Below, piece by piece: positions 9,095-17,371 of a stretch of 64,000 bases of DNA (positions are counted from its first letter, which is position 1; each line of letters begins with the position of its first letter). The notes beneath the pieces were generated by a model. The model did not search any database and was not told where the DNA came from. It saw only the letters and a program-made list of their open reading frames with translations. This stretch comes from BJHL01 sp040378885 (GTDB lineage Bacteria > Planctomycetota > Phycisphaerae > Phycisphaerales > UBA1924). The stretch is from NCBI GenBank assembly GCA_046316615.1, contig JBKDAN010000038.1, positions 33,807-97,806 of the forward strand. The letters are read 5' to 3'. The translations under genes and the position numbers were made by a program.

Positions 9095-10816
9095 TTAGCG
9101 CTTGATCCAATCGATGGATTGTCGCACGACGGACGCAAAGGCCAACACGATGGCGATGTCGCTGAGCATGGAGAACGCCAGCAGATATCGCGGCTGGGTC
9201 CACACGCCGCTTGCGTCGAGCAGGCACACGAGCGCGAAGCGAGCGAGCGCCGTCAGCACCGTGCACCCGAGCAGGACGGCGACGAGTGGCACACGCCTCG
9301 TGCGCCAGCCGTGCCAGCACCAACCGCCCAGTACAACGAGCGGCAGCCACCACGCCCATGCGAGCAAGCCCGCGTGCACCTGCGCCCATGACCTCCAGAT
9401 GGATCGCAGCGCTTTGCCAACTTCGTCACTGTGCCACAACACGTCGCGTTTGGCATCTTGCGCCGGCTTGCCGGCATCGGGCTGGTCGAGGCCTGTGCGG
9501 CGGAGCGCGACGCGGTCGAAGACCAGCCGGGTATAGAGCGAAACGTCGCCCGTGGCGTGCTTGCGCAGATGCACGGGATCCGTCGAGACAATCCACGATT
9601 GCGAGGCGGACTCAGGCAATTCTCGCAGCAGTCCTCGCCACGCCGGCGCGACGAATGACAGCGGTGCGAAGCGGCGTGCGAGCCTGCCTTCGTGCTGTGC
9701 AACGCGAATTTCCTCGGCAGCTTGTGCGAAGAAGCGGTCGAGTTCGCCCGCATCGGGCCATGAGCGATAGCGAAACGCAGCATCGCGAATGCCCCAGACG
9801 AGCCACGCGCCGTACTCGTCTGTGTCGGGCGATACATCGCGCACCAGCGGGGCGTATTGCTGGAGCGACTCGCCTTCGAGCCATGGCTTGAGGAGGGCGA
9901 AGGTGGGACTGATGTTGTACGCGCGCATGCGGACATCGGTCGGGGCTTGCAGCTTGGGGCTTTCGTCGCTCGCGGCAGGCGGAATGGAGAGCAACGCTTG
10001 ATGCAGCTTGGCGTATCCCGGCGCGAGAAAGTCGGCGGGTGCGTAGAGGCTGATCACGCGGGCGTTGATGGCCGAGTAGACGTGTTTGAGTGCGACGACG
10101 CTGGCGTACGGCGCGATGGCGACGACCGCCGCAGCAGCGAGTATGGATCGCTTTCGCGCGGGCAAGGTCGCATCGCGATGCCAGAAGACAGCCAGCGCAG
10201 CAACGCCACACGGCACGAGCAGCAGCGCGGACTCTTGTCTCCATGTGCCCACCAGTGCGGCAAGTCCACACGTGGGAGCGGCAAGGCATGCGACCCGCCA
10301 AACACTGCGCAAGCCCAATCTCGGCTGCTCACTTGCGAGTTGCCAGTATCGCAGATCGCGCACAAGCAGCACCATCGCGGCGATGAACGCGACGAGCAGC
10401 GTGGCGTAGAGGCCGTCTGGCGTGACGAGATTGAAGATGTAGTACGTCCACGGGTGCAGCGTGAGCAGTGCGAAGCTGAGCCACGCCGTGACGCGTGTCA
10501 ATCCGCATGCCCAGACTGCCTGTGCGACAAGCAACGCCGCGAGTGCGAGCACGAGTTCGTTGGCAAGCCTGACCGGCACGCCCAACGCGTTGATGCTGGC
10601 GAGGTAGAGGTTGAAGGTCGGCACGCGGATGTACGAGTACATCTCGTAGGGCGCGCCCCAGTGCCACTTGCCTGCGGATTCGACATAACCAGCCGAGTCC
10701 CACGCGGCGTAGAGCGTTTCGGCATGGCTGCACAGCAGGAGTTTGAGCAGCACAACGACGCACGCCGCGGCAAACCAGCGGCGTGTGACGAGCCGCTGGT
10801 CGGGCGGTCGCATCAC
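9095..10816 (-). CDS. Multi-pass membrane protein, possible GT-C type glycosyltransferase
   Basis: A 573-residue protein with an N-terminal helix (about residues 13-29), a following loop YAAWDSAGYVESAGKWHWG, about six hydrophobic helices in the first 230 residues, a large soluble middle region (about 260-440) and three to four further helices at the C-terminus. This layout, with an acidic residue in the first external loop and many membrane spans, resembles GT-C (PMT/ArnT-like) polyprenyl-sugar transferases. I cannot match it to a specific family, so the function remains a guess. The gene converges on the SMR transporter gene (15 bases between stops) and diverges from sucD, with an 85-base intergenic gap. 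Confidence 0.65.
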   Translation of the reverse strand: MMRPPDQRLVTRRWFAAACVVVLLKLLLCSHAETLYAAWDSAGYVESAGKWHWGAPYEMYSYIRVPTFNLYLASINALGVPVRLANELVLALAALLVAQAVWACGLTRVTAWLSFALLTLHPWTYYIFNLVTPDGLYATLLVAFIAAMVLLVRDLRYWQLASEQPRLGLRSVWRVACLAAPTCGLAALVGTWRQESALLLVPCGVAALAVFWHRDATLPARKRSILAAAAVVAIAPYASVVALKHVYSAINARVISLYAPADFLAPGYAKLHQALLSIPPAASDESPKLQAPTDVRMRAYNISPTFALLKPWLEGESLQQYAPLVRDVSPDTDEYGAWLVWGIRDAAFRYRSWPDAGELDRFFAQAAEEIRVAQHEGRLARRFAPLSFVAPAWRGLLRELPESASQSWIVSTDPVHLRKHATGDVSLYTRLVFDRVALRRTGLDQPDAGKPAQDAKRDVLWHSDEVGKALRSIWRSWAQVHAGLLAWAWWLPLVVLGGWCWHGWRTRRVPLVAVLLGCTVLTALARFALVCLLDASGVWTQPRYLLAFSMLSDIAIVLAFASVVRQSIDWIKR

Positions 10817-10901
10817 ACAGGATAGTGAGGCCGGCCGAGACGCCGGGTGACGTGCGGCGGCGGTTCCCGAGCGTCAAAGTGCGACCTACGCTGGCTGACC
10901 T

Positions 10902-11903
10902 ATGGCCATTCTCATCGACAAAGACACGCGGGTCATCTGTCAGGGCATCACGGGCGCCTTCGGCGCGGTGCACACCAAGGGGTGCAACAACTACGGCACC
11001 AAGATGGTGGGCGGCGTGACGCCGGGCAAGGGCGGTACCAAAGACGAGAACGGTCTGCCGATCTTCGACACGGTGGAAGAAGCAGTTCGCAAGACGGGCG
11101 CGACCGCCACGATGATCTTCGTGCCGCCGCCGTTTGCGGGCGACGCGATTCTGGAAGCGGCGTATGCGAACATTCCCGTGATCTGCGCGATCACGGAAGG
11201 CGTGCCGGTGCAGGACATGATCAGGGTGCGTGCGGTCATTGATGAGATGAACGCGAGCGGCAAGGGCACGGGTGGCAACAAGCCGCTGCGCCACCAGCGC
11301 ATCACGCTGGTTGGCCCCAACTGTCCGGGCGTGATCACGCCGGGCCCCAAGACTGGCGCCGGCACCGGTGCGAGCGATCCGTATACCAACGCGGGCTGCA
11401 AGATCGGCATCATGCCCGGTTACATTCACACGCACATCAGCGAGAAGAAGTGCACGCGTGGCAAGGCCATCGGCATTGTGTCGCGCAGCGGCACGCTGAC
11501 GTACGAAGCGGTGTGGCAGACCAGCAACCTGGGCTTTGCGCAGAGCACCTGCGTGGGCATCGGCGGCGACCCGGTTCGCGGCGTCAATCACATCGACGTC
11601 ATCAAGCTGTTTGAAGAAGACCCCGAGACCGCGGCGATCATGATGATCGGCGAAATCGGCGGTACCGACGAAATCAAGGCTGCGGAGTACATCAAGGCGA
11701 ACGTGAAGAAGCCGGTCGCGGCGTTCATCGCGGGTCGCACGGCTCCTCCGGGCCGCCGCATGGGTCACGCGGGTGCCATCATCGGCGGGGCGGACGACAC
11801 GGCGGACGCGAAGATCGCGGCGTTGCAGGCGGCGGGCGTGAGCGTGGCGCTGAGCCCGGCGGACATGGGTAGTGCGCTGATGAAGGCGATGAAGCTGGGG
11901 TAA
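10902..11903 (+). CDS. sucD: Succinate-CoA ligase, alpha subunit
   Basis: A 333-residue alpha subunit of succinyl-CoA synthetase, the TCA-cycle enzyme linking succinyl-CoA cleavage to NTP formation. Visible: the CoA-binding Rossmann start VICQGITGAFGAVHTK, FVPPPFAGDAILEA, LVGPNCPGVI, the GIVSRSGTLTYEAV loop, GEIGGTDE, and the phosphohistidine motif RRMGHAGAII (His289). It is about 40 residues longer than the enterobacterial protein. The extra length lies around residues 120-140 (NASGKGTGGNKPLRHQR) and 146-175 (PKTGAGTGASDPYTN). No beta-subunit gene (sucC) is next to it, which is unusual because the two are normally adjacent. A membrane GAF-like protein follows on the same strand. Confidence 0.95.
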   Translation: MAILIDKDTRVICQGITGAFGAVHTKGCNNYGTKMVGGVTPGKGGTKDENGLPIFDTVEEAVRKTGATATMIFVPPPFAGDAILEAAYANIPVICAITEGVPVQDMIRVRAVIDEMNASGKGTGGNKPLRHQRITLVGPNCPGVITPGPKTGAGTGASDPYTNAGCKIGIMPGYIHTHISEKKCTRGKAIGIVSRSGTLTYEAVWQTSNLGFAQSTCVGIGGDPVRGVNHIDVIKLFEEDPETAAIMMIGEIGGTDEIKAAEYIKANVKKPVAAFIAGRTAPPGRRMGHAGAIIGGADDTADAKIAALQAAGVSVALSPADMGSALMKAMKLG

Positions 11904-11933
11904 GGCGACAAGTCGGGGAATCGGGGGTAAGCA

Positions 11934-12746
11934 ATGTCGCGATGGTCAGATCCAAAGCGGGCTTTCTGGAAGCGCACACTGCCGATTTCGATTGCGGTGC
12001 TGTCTGCGGTGGTTGCCATCGCCGGCGGCGTACTGGCCTTTCGCAAGGCATGGATTGATGCTCAAGTTGGCGAAGCCTTCCTCATCACCGCGCTGGTGGG
12101 AATTGTGCTGCTGCTGATTCTCGCGAAGGAAGCGTTGCTGGTGGTTCGCGGGTTTGAGGAAACCAAACGCCAAAGGCGACTTGACGAAGAGCACGAAGTG
12201 CGGGCCGCGTGCCAGGTGCTGCGTGAGCAAATCGCATCGTGGTACCTGGCGGATATCGAGCAACTGCCCGAGGAACGCAGACCCTCAGCCATACGCGTGT
12301 GCGTCTACCGCGTGGTGCCGAGCCAGGGCAAGGCGCGTTCGCCTGAACTCGAACGCGTAACGCGTTACTGCGTGGGCGAAGGCGGCGACACGGGCGAACC
12401 CGGCAAACGCATCTCCACCGCGTGCGGCGTGGTGGGCCGAGCTTACCGGACAGCCAAGCCGCAGATGGCTTACCGCGATGCCGAGTCCATCGAGGGATTT
12501 CGGCAACAGATGATCGAAGAATGGAGCTTTGACCCCGAGGATGCTAAATCGCTCAACGAAACTCGCTGGAGTTTCCTGGCTTTTCCGATAAGTTATGAGC
12601 AGCGTGTGGACGCGATTTTGTTTATTGATTCGGAACTGCGCAATTGCTTTTCCGAAGATGCTGATGGGCCCGTACAATTACTCGTCGCGCCCATGATCGA
12701 AGCGATTCAAATGGTCATTGAGCGGAGAACCTCTTATGCCTCCTGA
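11934..12746 (+). CDS. Two-TM membrane protein with cytoplasmic GAF-like domain
   Basis: The 270-residue protein starts with a basic cytoplasmic tail, then two hydrophobic helices (about residues 15-36 and 47-67), then a coiled-coil stretch rich in Glu/Arg (about 70-105). The C-terminal domain (about 110-265) contains STACGVVGRAYRTAKPQM, a YRDAESI segment, FLAFPISYEQRVDAILFIDS and a closing helix, the arrangement of a GAF domain (small-ligand sensor). No output domain follows, so it may signal through a partner. Ligand unknown. Its stop overlaps the start of a 61-codon gene, suggesting coupled translation. Confidence 0.7.
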   Translation: MSRWSDPKRAFWKRTLPISIAVLSAVVAIAGGVLAFRKAWIDAQVGEAFLITALVGIVLLLILAKEALLVVRGFEETKRQRRLDEEHEVRAACQVLREQIASWYLADIEQLPEERRPSAIRVCVYRVVPSQGKARSPELERVTRYCVGEGGDTGEPGKRISTACGVVGRAYRTAKPQMAYRDAESIEGFRQQMIEEWSFDPEDAKSLNETRWSFLAFPISYEQRVDAILFIDSELRNCFSEDADGPVQLLVAPMIEAIQMVIERRTSYAS

Positions 12747-12921
12747 AGCCAGCAAATCTCCCACACGCTCAAAGATGATTGTCAGCAAGCGCGAAGTCTC
12801 CAAGCCCGGCGCTGCCCTTCGCGTCTACGAGCTCGAACTTAGTGCAGAATGGCAAAAGCGTCTCATGCTCCGCCGCCCTTCGCTGTGGTCACGCCTGACC
12901 GGCACACGCGGAGCGGCGTGA
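12736..12921 (+). CDS. Small basic protein overlapping the GAF membrane protein gene
   Basis: A 61-residue frame begins with ATG at 12736, 11 bases before the end of the preceding gene and in a different frame, with GCGGAGAA a few bases upstream. The product is highly basic and contains EVSKPGAALRVYELELSAEWQKR followed by LMLRRPSLWSRLTG. No family is recognised. The overlap and codon usage like its neighbours support translation, and the shared transcript suggests it could be a partner of the GAF-like sensor. Its stop lies right at the start of the repeat and terminator region. Confidence 0.55.
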   Translation: MPPEASKSPTRSKMIVSKREVSKPGAALRVYELELSAEWQKRLMLRRPSLWSRLTGTRGAA

Positions 12922-13100
12922 GGAAGAAGTGACGGAGTGACGAAGTAAAAAGGCCAAAGCCACCACGGTGACTTTGGCCTTTGTCGTTTTCTTCACTTCG
13001 TGACTTCCCCAAGGTACCCACTCCCACACTTACCCAATGGGTATCTTGCCTTTGGCCTTTCACTTCGTCACTGCGTCACTTCCCCACTCTTCTTCCTCAA
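12922..13100. repeat. Intergenic repeat cluster: GTGACGGA-type units and CTTTGGCCTTT units
   Basis: Between convergent genes lie GAAGTGACGGAGTGACGAAG at 12926-12945 and a near inverted copy ending around 13100 (ACTTCGTCACTGCGTCACTT at 13062-13081). Three copies of an 11-mer are also present: AAAGGCCAAAG at 12949-12959, CTTTGGCCTTT at 12972-12982 and again at 13050-13060. The same GTGACGGA-type unit recurs at 51596-51673. The right arm overlaps the last codons and stop of the minus-strand methyltransferase-like gene. Confidence 0.8.
12947..12990. terminator. Bidirectional hairpin terminator
   Basis: A near-perfect long stem pairs AAAGGCCAAAG (12949-12959) with CTTTGGCCTTT (12972-12982). An inner CACC/GGTG stem extends it. 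A-rich sequence on the left and T-rich sequence on the right allow it to stop transcription from both of the converging genes. Confidence 0.8.
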
Positions 13101-14195
13101 CAACGTATACGACACCACCAAATCACTCTCCAAATCCATCGCGCTTGCGCCGTTGTCCCACTCGAGTTTGCGGCCCATTTCGCGGGCGGCGGGGGTATCG
13201 TCTTCGTCGAACTTGATGACTTCGAAGCCCGCGGCTTCGAGTTGTTCGCGGGTGAAGGGGCAGCGGCCGTCGGCCCAGGGCTTGTAGGGCTCGCCTTCGG
13301 GAGCTTGCTTGGGACAGATGTTGTAGATCATCACAAGACCGCCCGGGTTCATGGCGTCGGCGAGTTCTTTGACGAACTGGTCGTTGCTCACGCCGAGTTG
13401 CACGAGCATGCGCGGGTCGACTTCCTTTTCTGGCGTGATGTAGCCGCGCTTGAGCGTGTTCTTGCTGATGAACAGATCGAACTTGCCGCGCTCCGCGACG
13501 GCTTGCTTGGTTGCGTCGTCGGCGGGCCACTGGCCGAAGACGAGCTTAAGTGAGCCGACGGGCGGCACATCGTCCATGATGCTGGGACGTGTGACTTCAC
13601 CTTGCAGGGCGGGGTCGGCGTAGAGAGCCTGCAGCAGCGGATCGACTTCGATGCCTGTGACGTGAGCACCCATGTTGCCCATCATGCGGAGCTGGCCCAG
13701 GCCGCCAAAGCCGAAGTCGACGATCTTCTTGTCGCGGAAGGTCTCTGGGCCGCCTTGCGAGCTGCCCCACTGCTGAGCGATGAGATCGATTGCGCGGACG
13801 TACGCGAGGGGTGAGCCGTAGCGCGTGTAGTAGAAGAAGTAGTCGTCGTACTTGGTTTCGACGTAGTCAGCACGCTGATCTTCAGGCAGCGCTTCGTACT
13901 GCGCGGGTGTGAGGTAGCTGCGGGGTTCGTTGCGGACATACACCGTCACTTCATCGATCACCGGCAGGTAGTTGGTCTGAATGACAAAGCGGTGCGCGTC
14001 GGGCGTCTTGAGCGTGGAGCGCAGCAGGCCAGCTTCACGACGCAGGAGCAGTACGGTTGCGGGTCGCTCTTCAACCATCTGCATCTCGGGCTGGGCAGCC
14101 GGCTGAGCGGGCGCCGTTGACGTTTGAGCGAACACGTTGGGGGAGACACTGGCAAATGCGAGGCCGAGGATCGCGGCGAGGTGTTGACGTTGCAT
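13068..14195 (-). CDS. Exported class I methyltransferase-like protein
   Basis: The 375-residue protein has a convincing signal peptide (MQRQHLAAILGLAFASVSPNVFA) followed by an Ala/Pro/Gln linker. The body carries a Rossmann-type AdoMet-binding pattern: KKIVDFGFGGLGQLRMMG, then GAHVTGIEVDPLLQALY, an SLKLVFGQWP segment and FDLFISKNTLKRGYITP, with NPGGLVMIYNI as a late strand. An exported SAM-dependent methyltransferase would lack its cofactor outside the cytoplasm, so it may be a binding protein on this scaffold, or the leader may not be cleaved. The gene's 3' end runs into the intergenic repeat. It is divergent from the metallophosphatase gene. Fold confidence is moderate, activity unknown. 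Confidence 0.7.
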   Translation of the reverse strand: MQRQHLAAILGLAFASVSPNVFAQTSTAPAQPAAQPEMQMVEERPATVLLLRREAGLLRSTLKTPDAHRFVIQTNYLPVIDEVTVYVRNEPRSYLTPAQYEALPEDQRADYVETKYDDYFFYYTRYGSPLAYVRAIDLIAQQWGSSQGGPETFRDKKIVDFGFGGLGQLRMMGNMGAHVTGIEVDPLLQALYADPALQGEVTRPSIMDDVPPVGSLKLVFGQWPADDATKQAVAERGKFDLFISKNTLKRGYITPEKEVDPRMLVQLGVSNDQFVKELADAMNPGGLVMIYNICPKQAPEGEPYKPWADGRCPFTREQLEAAGFEVIKFDEDDTPAAREMGRKLEWDNGASAMDLESDLVVSYTLLRKKSGEVTQ

Positions 14196-14362
14196 GAAGA
14201 ATGGTACTGCAACAGCGACCAAGCGTGACGGCCATCGCTCAGATGGAAACAGTTATCCGCCCGGGCCGGGCCGGTCCGATCGCGGTACGCTGCGTGGCCC
14301 GACGGCTCGGGCATCGCGACGTGCCGACGGCGGACTTGGCTTGTTGGATCAGGAGATTGAAC

Positions 14363-15400
14363 ATGAACGGATCTTCGCGGCGTGAGGTGCTGGGTGTGGG
14401 TGTGCTGGGTGCGCTCGCGACGATGCTGCCAGCCGGTATGTCGGGATGCTCGACAGCGGGCGGGCACGCAGCCACGAACAATCAGGGAAAGCGGCGGCTC
14501 GCGCGTGTTGCCCACATCACCGATAGCCACACGCAGCCCGAACGTGGTGCCTTTGAGGGCACCTGCGCGATGTGGGAGCATCTGAACACACTCAGCGACA
14601 AGCCTGATCTGGTGCTGCATGGCGGCGACATCATCTTTTCAAGCTTTGAGAAGACCCGCCAGCGCTCTCAGGAGCAGTGGGACTTGTATCTGCGGAGCAT
14701 GCGTGAGCACAACAAGCTGCCCGTACACCACTGCCTGGGCAACCACGACATCTGGGGCTGGAACAAGAAGGAAAGTCAGACGACTGGCAACGAAGAAGGC
14801 TGGGGCAAGGCATGGGCGATCGATCTGCTGGGCATGCCCGCGCCGTACTACGCGTTCGAGGCGCGGGGTGTGAAGTTCATCGTGCTTGACACGGTGCAGC
14901 CGCGCGGCGAAACCGGCTATGAAGGCGGCCTGGGTGACGCTCAGTTTGAGTGGCTGCAAGGTGAACTTGCAGGCTCCAAGCTGCCCGTGGTGGTTCTCAC
15001 GCACATTCCGACAATTCATGCCAGCACCTTGCTGGTGGACGCACGCACGAACGCTGACAACAACTGGGTCACGGGCGGCGGATCGCTGCTGATGGACCGG
15101 ACGAAGGTCGTCAACCTGATCTCGCGCCACCGCAACATCGCAGCAGTGCTGAGCGGGCACATTCACATGGTGGAACGCATTGATTACGCCGGCACAAGCT
15201 GGATCAACAGCGGCGCGGTGTGCGGCAGCTGGTGGCAAAGCCAGCAGCAAAGCCGAGAGTTTTTCGCCAGCCGTCGCAACGACCAGACGATGCTGGAACG
15301 CCCCGACCGCGCGATGCCGGGGTATGGGTTGCTGGATGTGTACAGCGACGGCTCCATCGGCTGGGAGTATGTGGAGTGGGGCTGGCAACCGACGGCGTGA
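14363..15400 (+). CDS. Tat-exported calcineurin-like metallophosphoesterase
   Basis: The 345-residue protein starts with MNGSSRREVLGVGVLGALA, a twin-arginine-type leader. A GMSGCS segment after it could serve as a lipobox. Five metallophosphoesterase blocks are visible in order: HITDSH, LHGGDII, LGNHDIWGW, LTHIPTIH and LSGHIHM, giving the full dinuclear metal site. Known family members hydrolyse phosphomonoesters or diesters outside the cell; the substrate here cannot be told. AGGAG seven bases before the ATG fixes this start over longer frames. It is 27 bases upstream of pyrB on the same strand. Confidence 0.88.
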   Translation: MNGSSRREVLGVGVLGALATMLPAGMSGCSTAGGHAATNNQGKRRLARVAHITDSHTQPERGAFEGTCAMWEHLNTLSDKPDLVLHGGDIIFSSFEKTRQRSQEQWDLYLRSMREHNKLPVHHCLGNHDIWGWNKKESQTTGNEEGWGKAWAIDLLGMPAPYYAFEARGVKFIVLDTVQPRGETGYEGGLGDAQFEWLQGELAGSKLPVVVLTHIPTIHASTLLVDARTNADNNWVTGGGSLLMDRTKVVNLISRHRNIAAVLSGHIHMVERIDYAGTSWINSGAVCGSWWQSQQQSREFFASRRNDQTMLERPDRAMPGYGLLDVYSDGSIGWEYVEWGWQPTA

Positions 15401-15427
15401 GCGGCGTTGGTTTTGCTATCCTGTCGC

Positions 15428-16408
15428 ATGGCAACGCTCGCTTCGCCCCGTCACCTGCTGGGACTTCAGAACACGCCGCGTGAACAGATCGTGTCGATGC
15501 TGCGTGCGACACGACAGATGCAACGCGCGATGGGCGCGAGCCGCGGCACGATCGCGAGTGCGCACGCGACCGCGCTGATGGGCAAGGTCGTCGCGAATCT
15601 GTTCTTTGAGGACAGCACGCGCACGCGGCTGAGCTTCAGCGTGGCGGCGAAGCGGCTGGGCGCGGAAGTCATCGACCTGCAAGGCCAGACCAGCAGCGTG
15701 AGCAAGGGCGAGACGCTCATTGACACCGCCACGAACATCGAGGCGATGGGCGTGAGCGCCCTGGTGGTGCGGGCGCGCCAGAGCGGGGCGGCGGCGCTCA
15801 TCGCGTCGCGCGTGCGCATTCCCGTGCTGAACGCGGGCGATGGTCGGCATGAGCACCCCACGCAGGCGCTGCTGGATGCCTACACGATTGCGCAGAGCCA
15901 TGGGCGCGAGGAGTTTGATCTGTCCGGGCTCACCGTCGCGATCGTGGGTGATGTCAACGCGTCGCGCGTCGCTCGCAGCAACATCGCATGCCTGACCACG
16001 CTGGGCGCGCGAGTGGTATGCGTGGGCAGCCCGCAGCTCGCGCCGCGCGGGCTCGAGAGCCTGGGCTGCAGCGTGACGCACGATCTGGACGCGGTGCTGC
16101 CTCAGCTTGATGCGATCATGATGCTGCGCATTCAGTTTGAACGCTACGAGGCCAAGGAAGGCGCGAAGGAAGCGGCCAAGCCCAACGTCATCGCGAGCGT
16201 GCGCGAGTACCGCGCGCAGTATGCCCTGACGGCCGCGCGGGCGGAACGTCTGAAACACGATGCGATTGTGATGCACCCGGGCCCCATCAACCGTGGCATT
16301 GAGCTTGACGCGGAGGTGGCGGATGGCCCCCAAAGCGTCATTCTCAAGCAAGTCAGCAACGGCGTGCTGGTGCGCATGGCGGCGCTGAAGTCTCTGATTG
16401 AAGTCTGA
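15428..16408 (+). CDS. pyrB: Aspartate carbamoyltransferase, catalytic subunit
   Basis: The 326-residue enzyme condenses carbamoyl phosphate and aspartate in the second step of de novo pyrimidine synthesis. Seen: the carbamoyl-phosphate loop FFEDSTRTRLSF (Ser63), QTSSVSKGETL, NAGDGRHEHPTQALLD, AIVGDVNASRVARSN, and the HPGPINRGIEL motif near the end. A Lys/Glu/Ala insertion (YEAKEGAKEAAKPN) lies in the loop before the aspartate-binding segment. No pyrI or pyrC is adjacent. Start MATLASPRH at 15428 is preferred over a TTG seven codons earlier. The guanylate kinase gene follows after 35 bases, so both may share a transcript. Confidence 0.97.
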   Translation: MATLASPRHLLGLQNTPREQIVSMLRATRQMQRAMGASRGTIASAHATALMGKVVANLFFEDSTRTRLSFSVAAKRLGAEVIDLQGQTSSVSKGETLIDTATNIEAMGVSALVVRARQSGAAALIASRVRIPVLNAGDGRHEHPTQALLDAYTIAQSHGREEFDLSGLTVAIVGDVNASRVARSNIACLTTLGARVVCVGSPQLAPRGLESLGCSVTHDLDAVLPQLDAIMMLRIQFERYEAKEGAKEAAKPNVIASVREYRAQYALTAARAERLKHDAIVMHPGPINRGIELDAEVADGPQSVILKQVSNGVLVRMAALKSLIEV

Positions 16409-16443
16409 ACGACCAGCGGCGACAGGCCGCCTACAAAAGGCCC

Positions 16444-17061
16444 ATGGCTCAGACCCCCCACCGCCTGCCGACAGATACCGACAACGGGCTTTTGCTCATC
16501 ATCAGCGGCCCCAGCGGCGCCGGCAAGACCACGATCACACGCGGCGTGGAGCGGTCGATTGCTGACAGCGTTTTCAGCGTGAGCTGCACGACGCGAGCCA
16601 AGACGCCCGCCGACACCGACGGCGTTGATTACCACTTCATCGATGATGCGACGTTCGAAGCGATGAAGACGCGCGGCGAGTTCTTTGAAACCGCGGGCGT
16701 GTACGGCAAGAAGTACGGCACGCCCAAAGCGCCCGTGCTCGAACACCTGCGCCGCGGACGCCTGGTTATTCTGGAAATTGATGTCCAAGGCGCGATGCAG
16801 ATCAAGCAGCAGGTGCCCGATGCGTTCGCGCTTTTCATCCTGCCGCCCACGGAGGAAGAACTGCACCGCCGACTGCGCGACCGCAAACGCGAAAGCGACG
16901 AACAGATCAAGCGGCGTTTCGACGCGGCCAAGGCTGAGATCGAAAGCGCCAAGGCCAGCGGCGTGTACAACGTGTTCATCGTGAATGACAATCTGGAAGC
17001 CGCCATCAAGCGAGCGTGCGACCTCGTTTCGGGCGAGCGAGCGCGGCGAGCGGGGAAGTAA
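16444..17061 (+). CDS. gmk: Guanylate kinase
   Basis: A 205-residue kinase that turns GMP into GDP in purine salvage and synthesis. The P-loop GPSGAGKT (residues 22-29) is complete. It is followed by VSCTTRAKTPADTDGVDYHF, the GMP-binding region, then GEFFETAGVYGKKYGTPK and LEIDVQGAMQIKQ. The RLRDRKRESDEQIKRRF arginine-rich lid is typical of the family. Length is normal. It sits 35 bases after pyrB, placing purine and pyrimidine steps side by side. Confidence 0.97.
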   Translation: MAQTPHRLPTDTDNGLLLIISGPSGAGKTTITRGVERSIADSVFSVSCTTRAKTPADTDGVDYHFIDDATFEAMKTRGEFFETAGVYGKKYGTPKAPVLEHLRRGRLVILEIDVQGAMQIKQQVPDAFALFILPPTEEELHRRLRDRKRESDEQIKRRFDAAKAEIESAKASGVYNVFIVNDNLEAAIKRACDLVSGERARRAGK

Positions 17062-17371
17062 GCGAAATCCGCGCAAACGCTCGCCGACCACGTCCGCCCG
17101 AAGACGCAAACCGTCTGTTGCATGTGCGTGCCCGACAGCTCACGCGTGGTACGCCGAAAAGCAGAGGCCGGCGTTCATATTTCAATCGGTTTTTGAAAGG
17201 TTAAAACCCGAACAGACAAACAAGTTCGGTCACGTAACAAGGGGTGGGAACCAACGTAGGTTAGTCAAGTCTAACATACAGACACTGACCGTTTGACTGC
17301 GAAAACACGCGGCAAACGTCACTGACGCACACACGGTCGCCCATACTGAGCGACCCAAAATGGAGATGGTC
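17062..17371. other. 310-base intergenic region upstream of the lipoprotein operon
   Basis: No gene was found. A perfect small inverted repeat, GTTAG-TCAAGT-CTAAC at 17260-17275, lies about 100 bases before the first lipoprotein start and could be an operator or part of a leader. The stretch is relatively AT-rich for the window (around 17190-17280). I could not assign a convincing -35/-10 pair. Confidence 0.4.
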
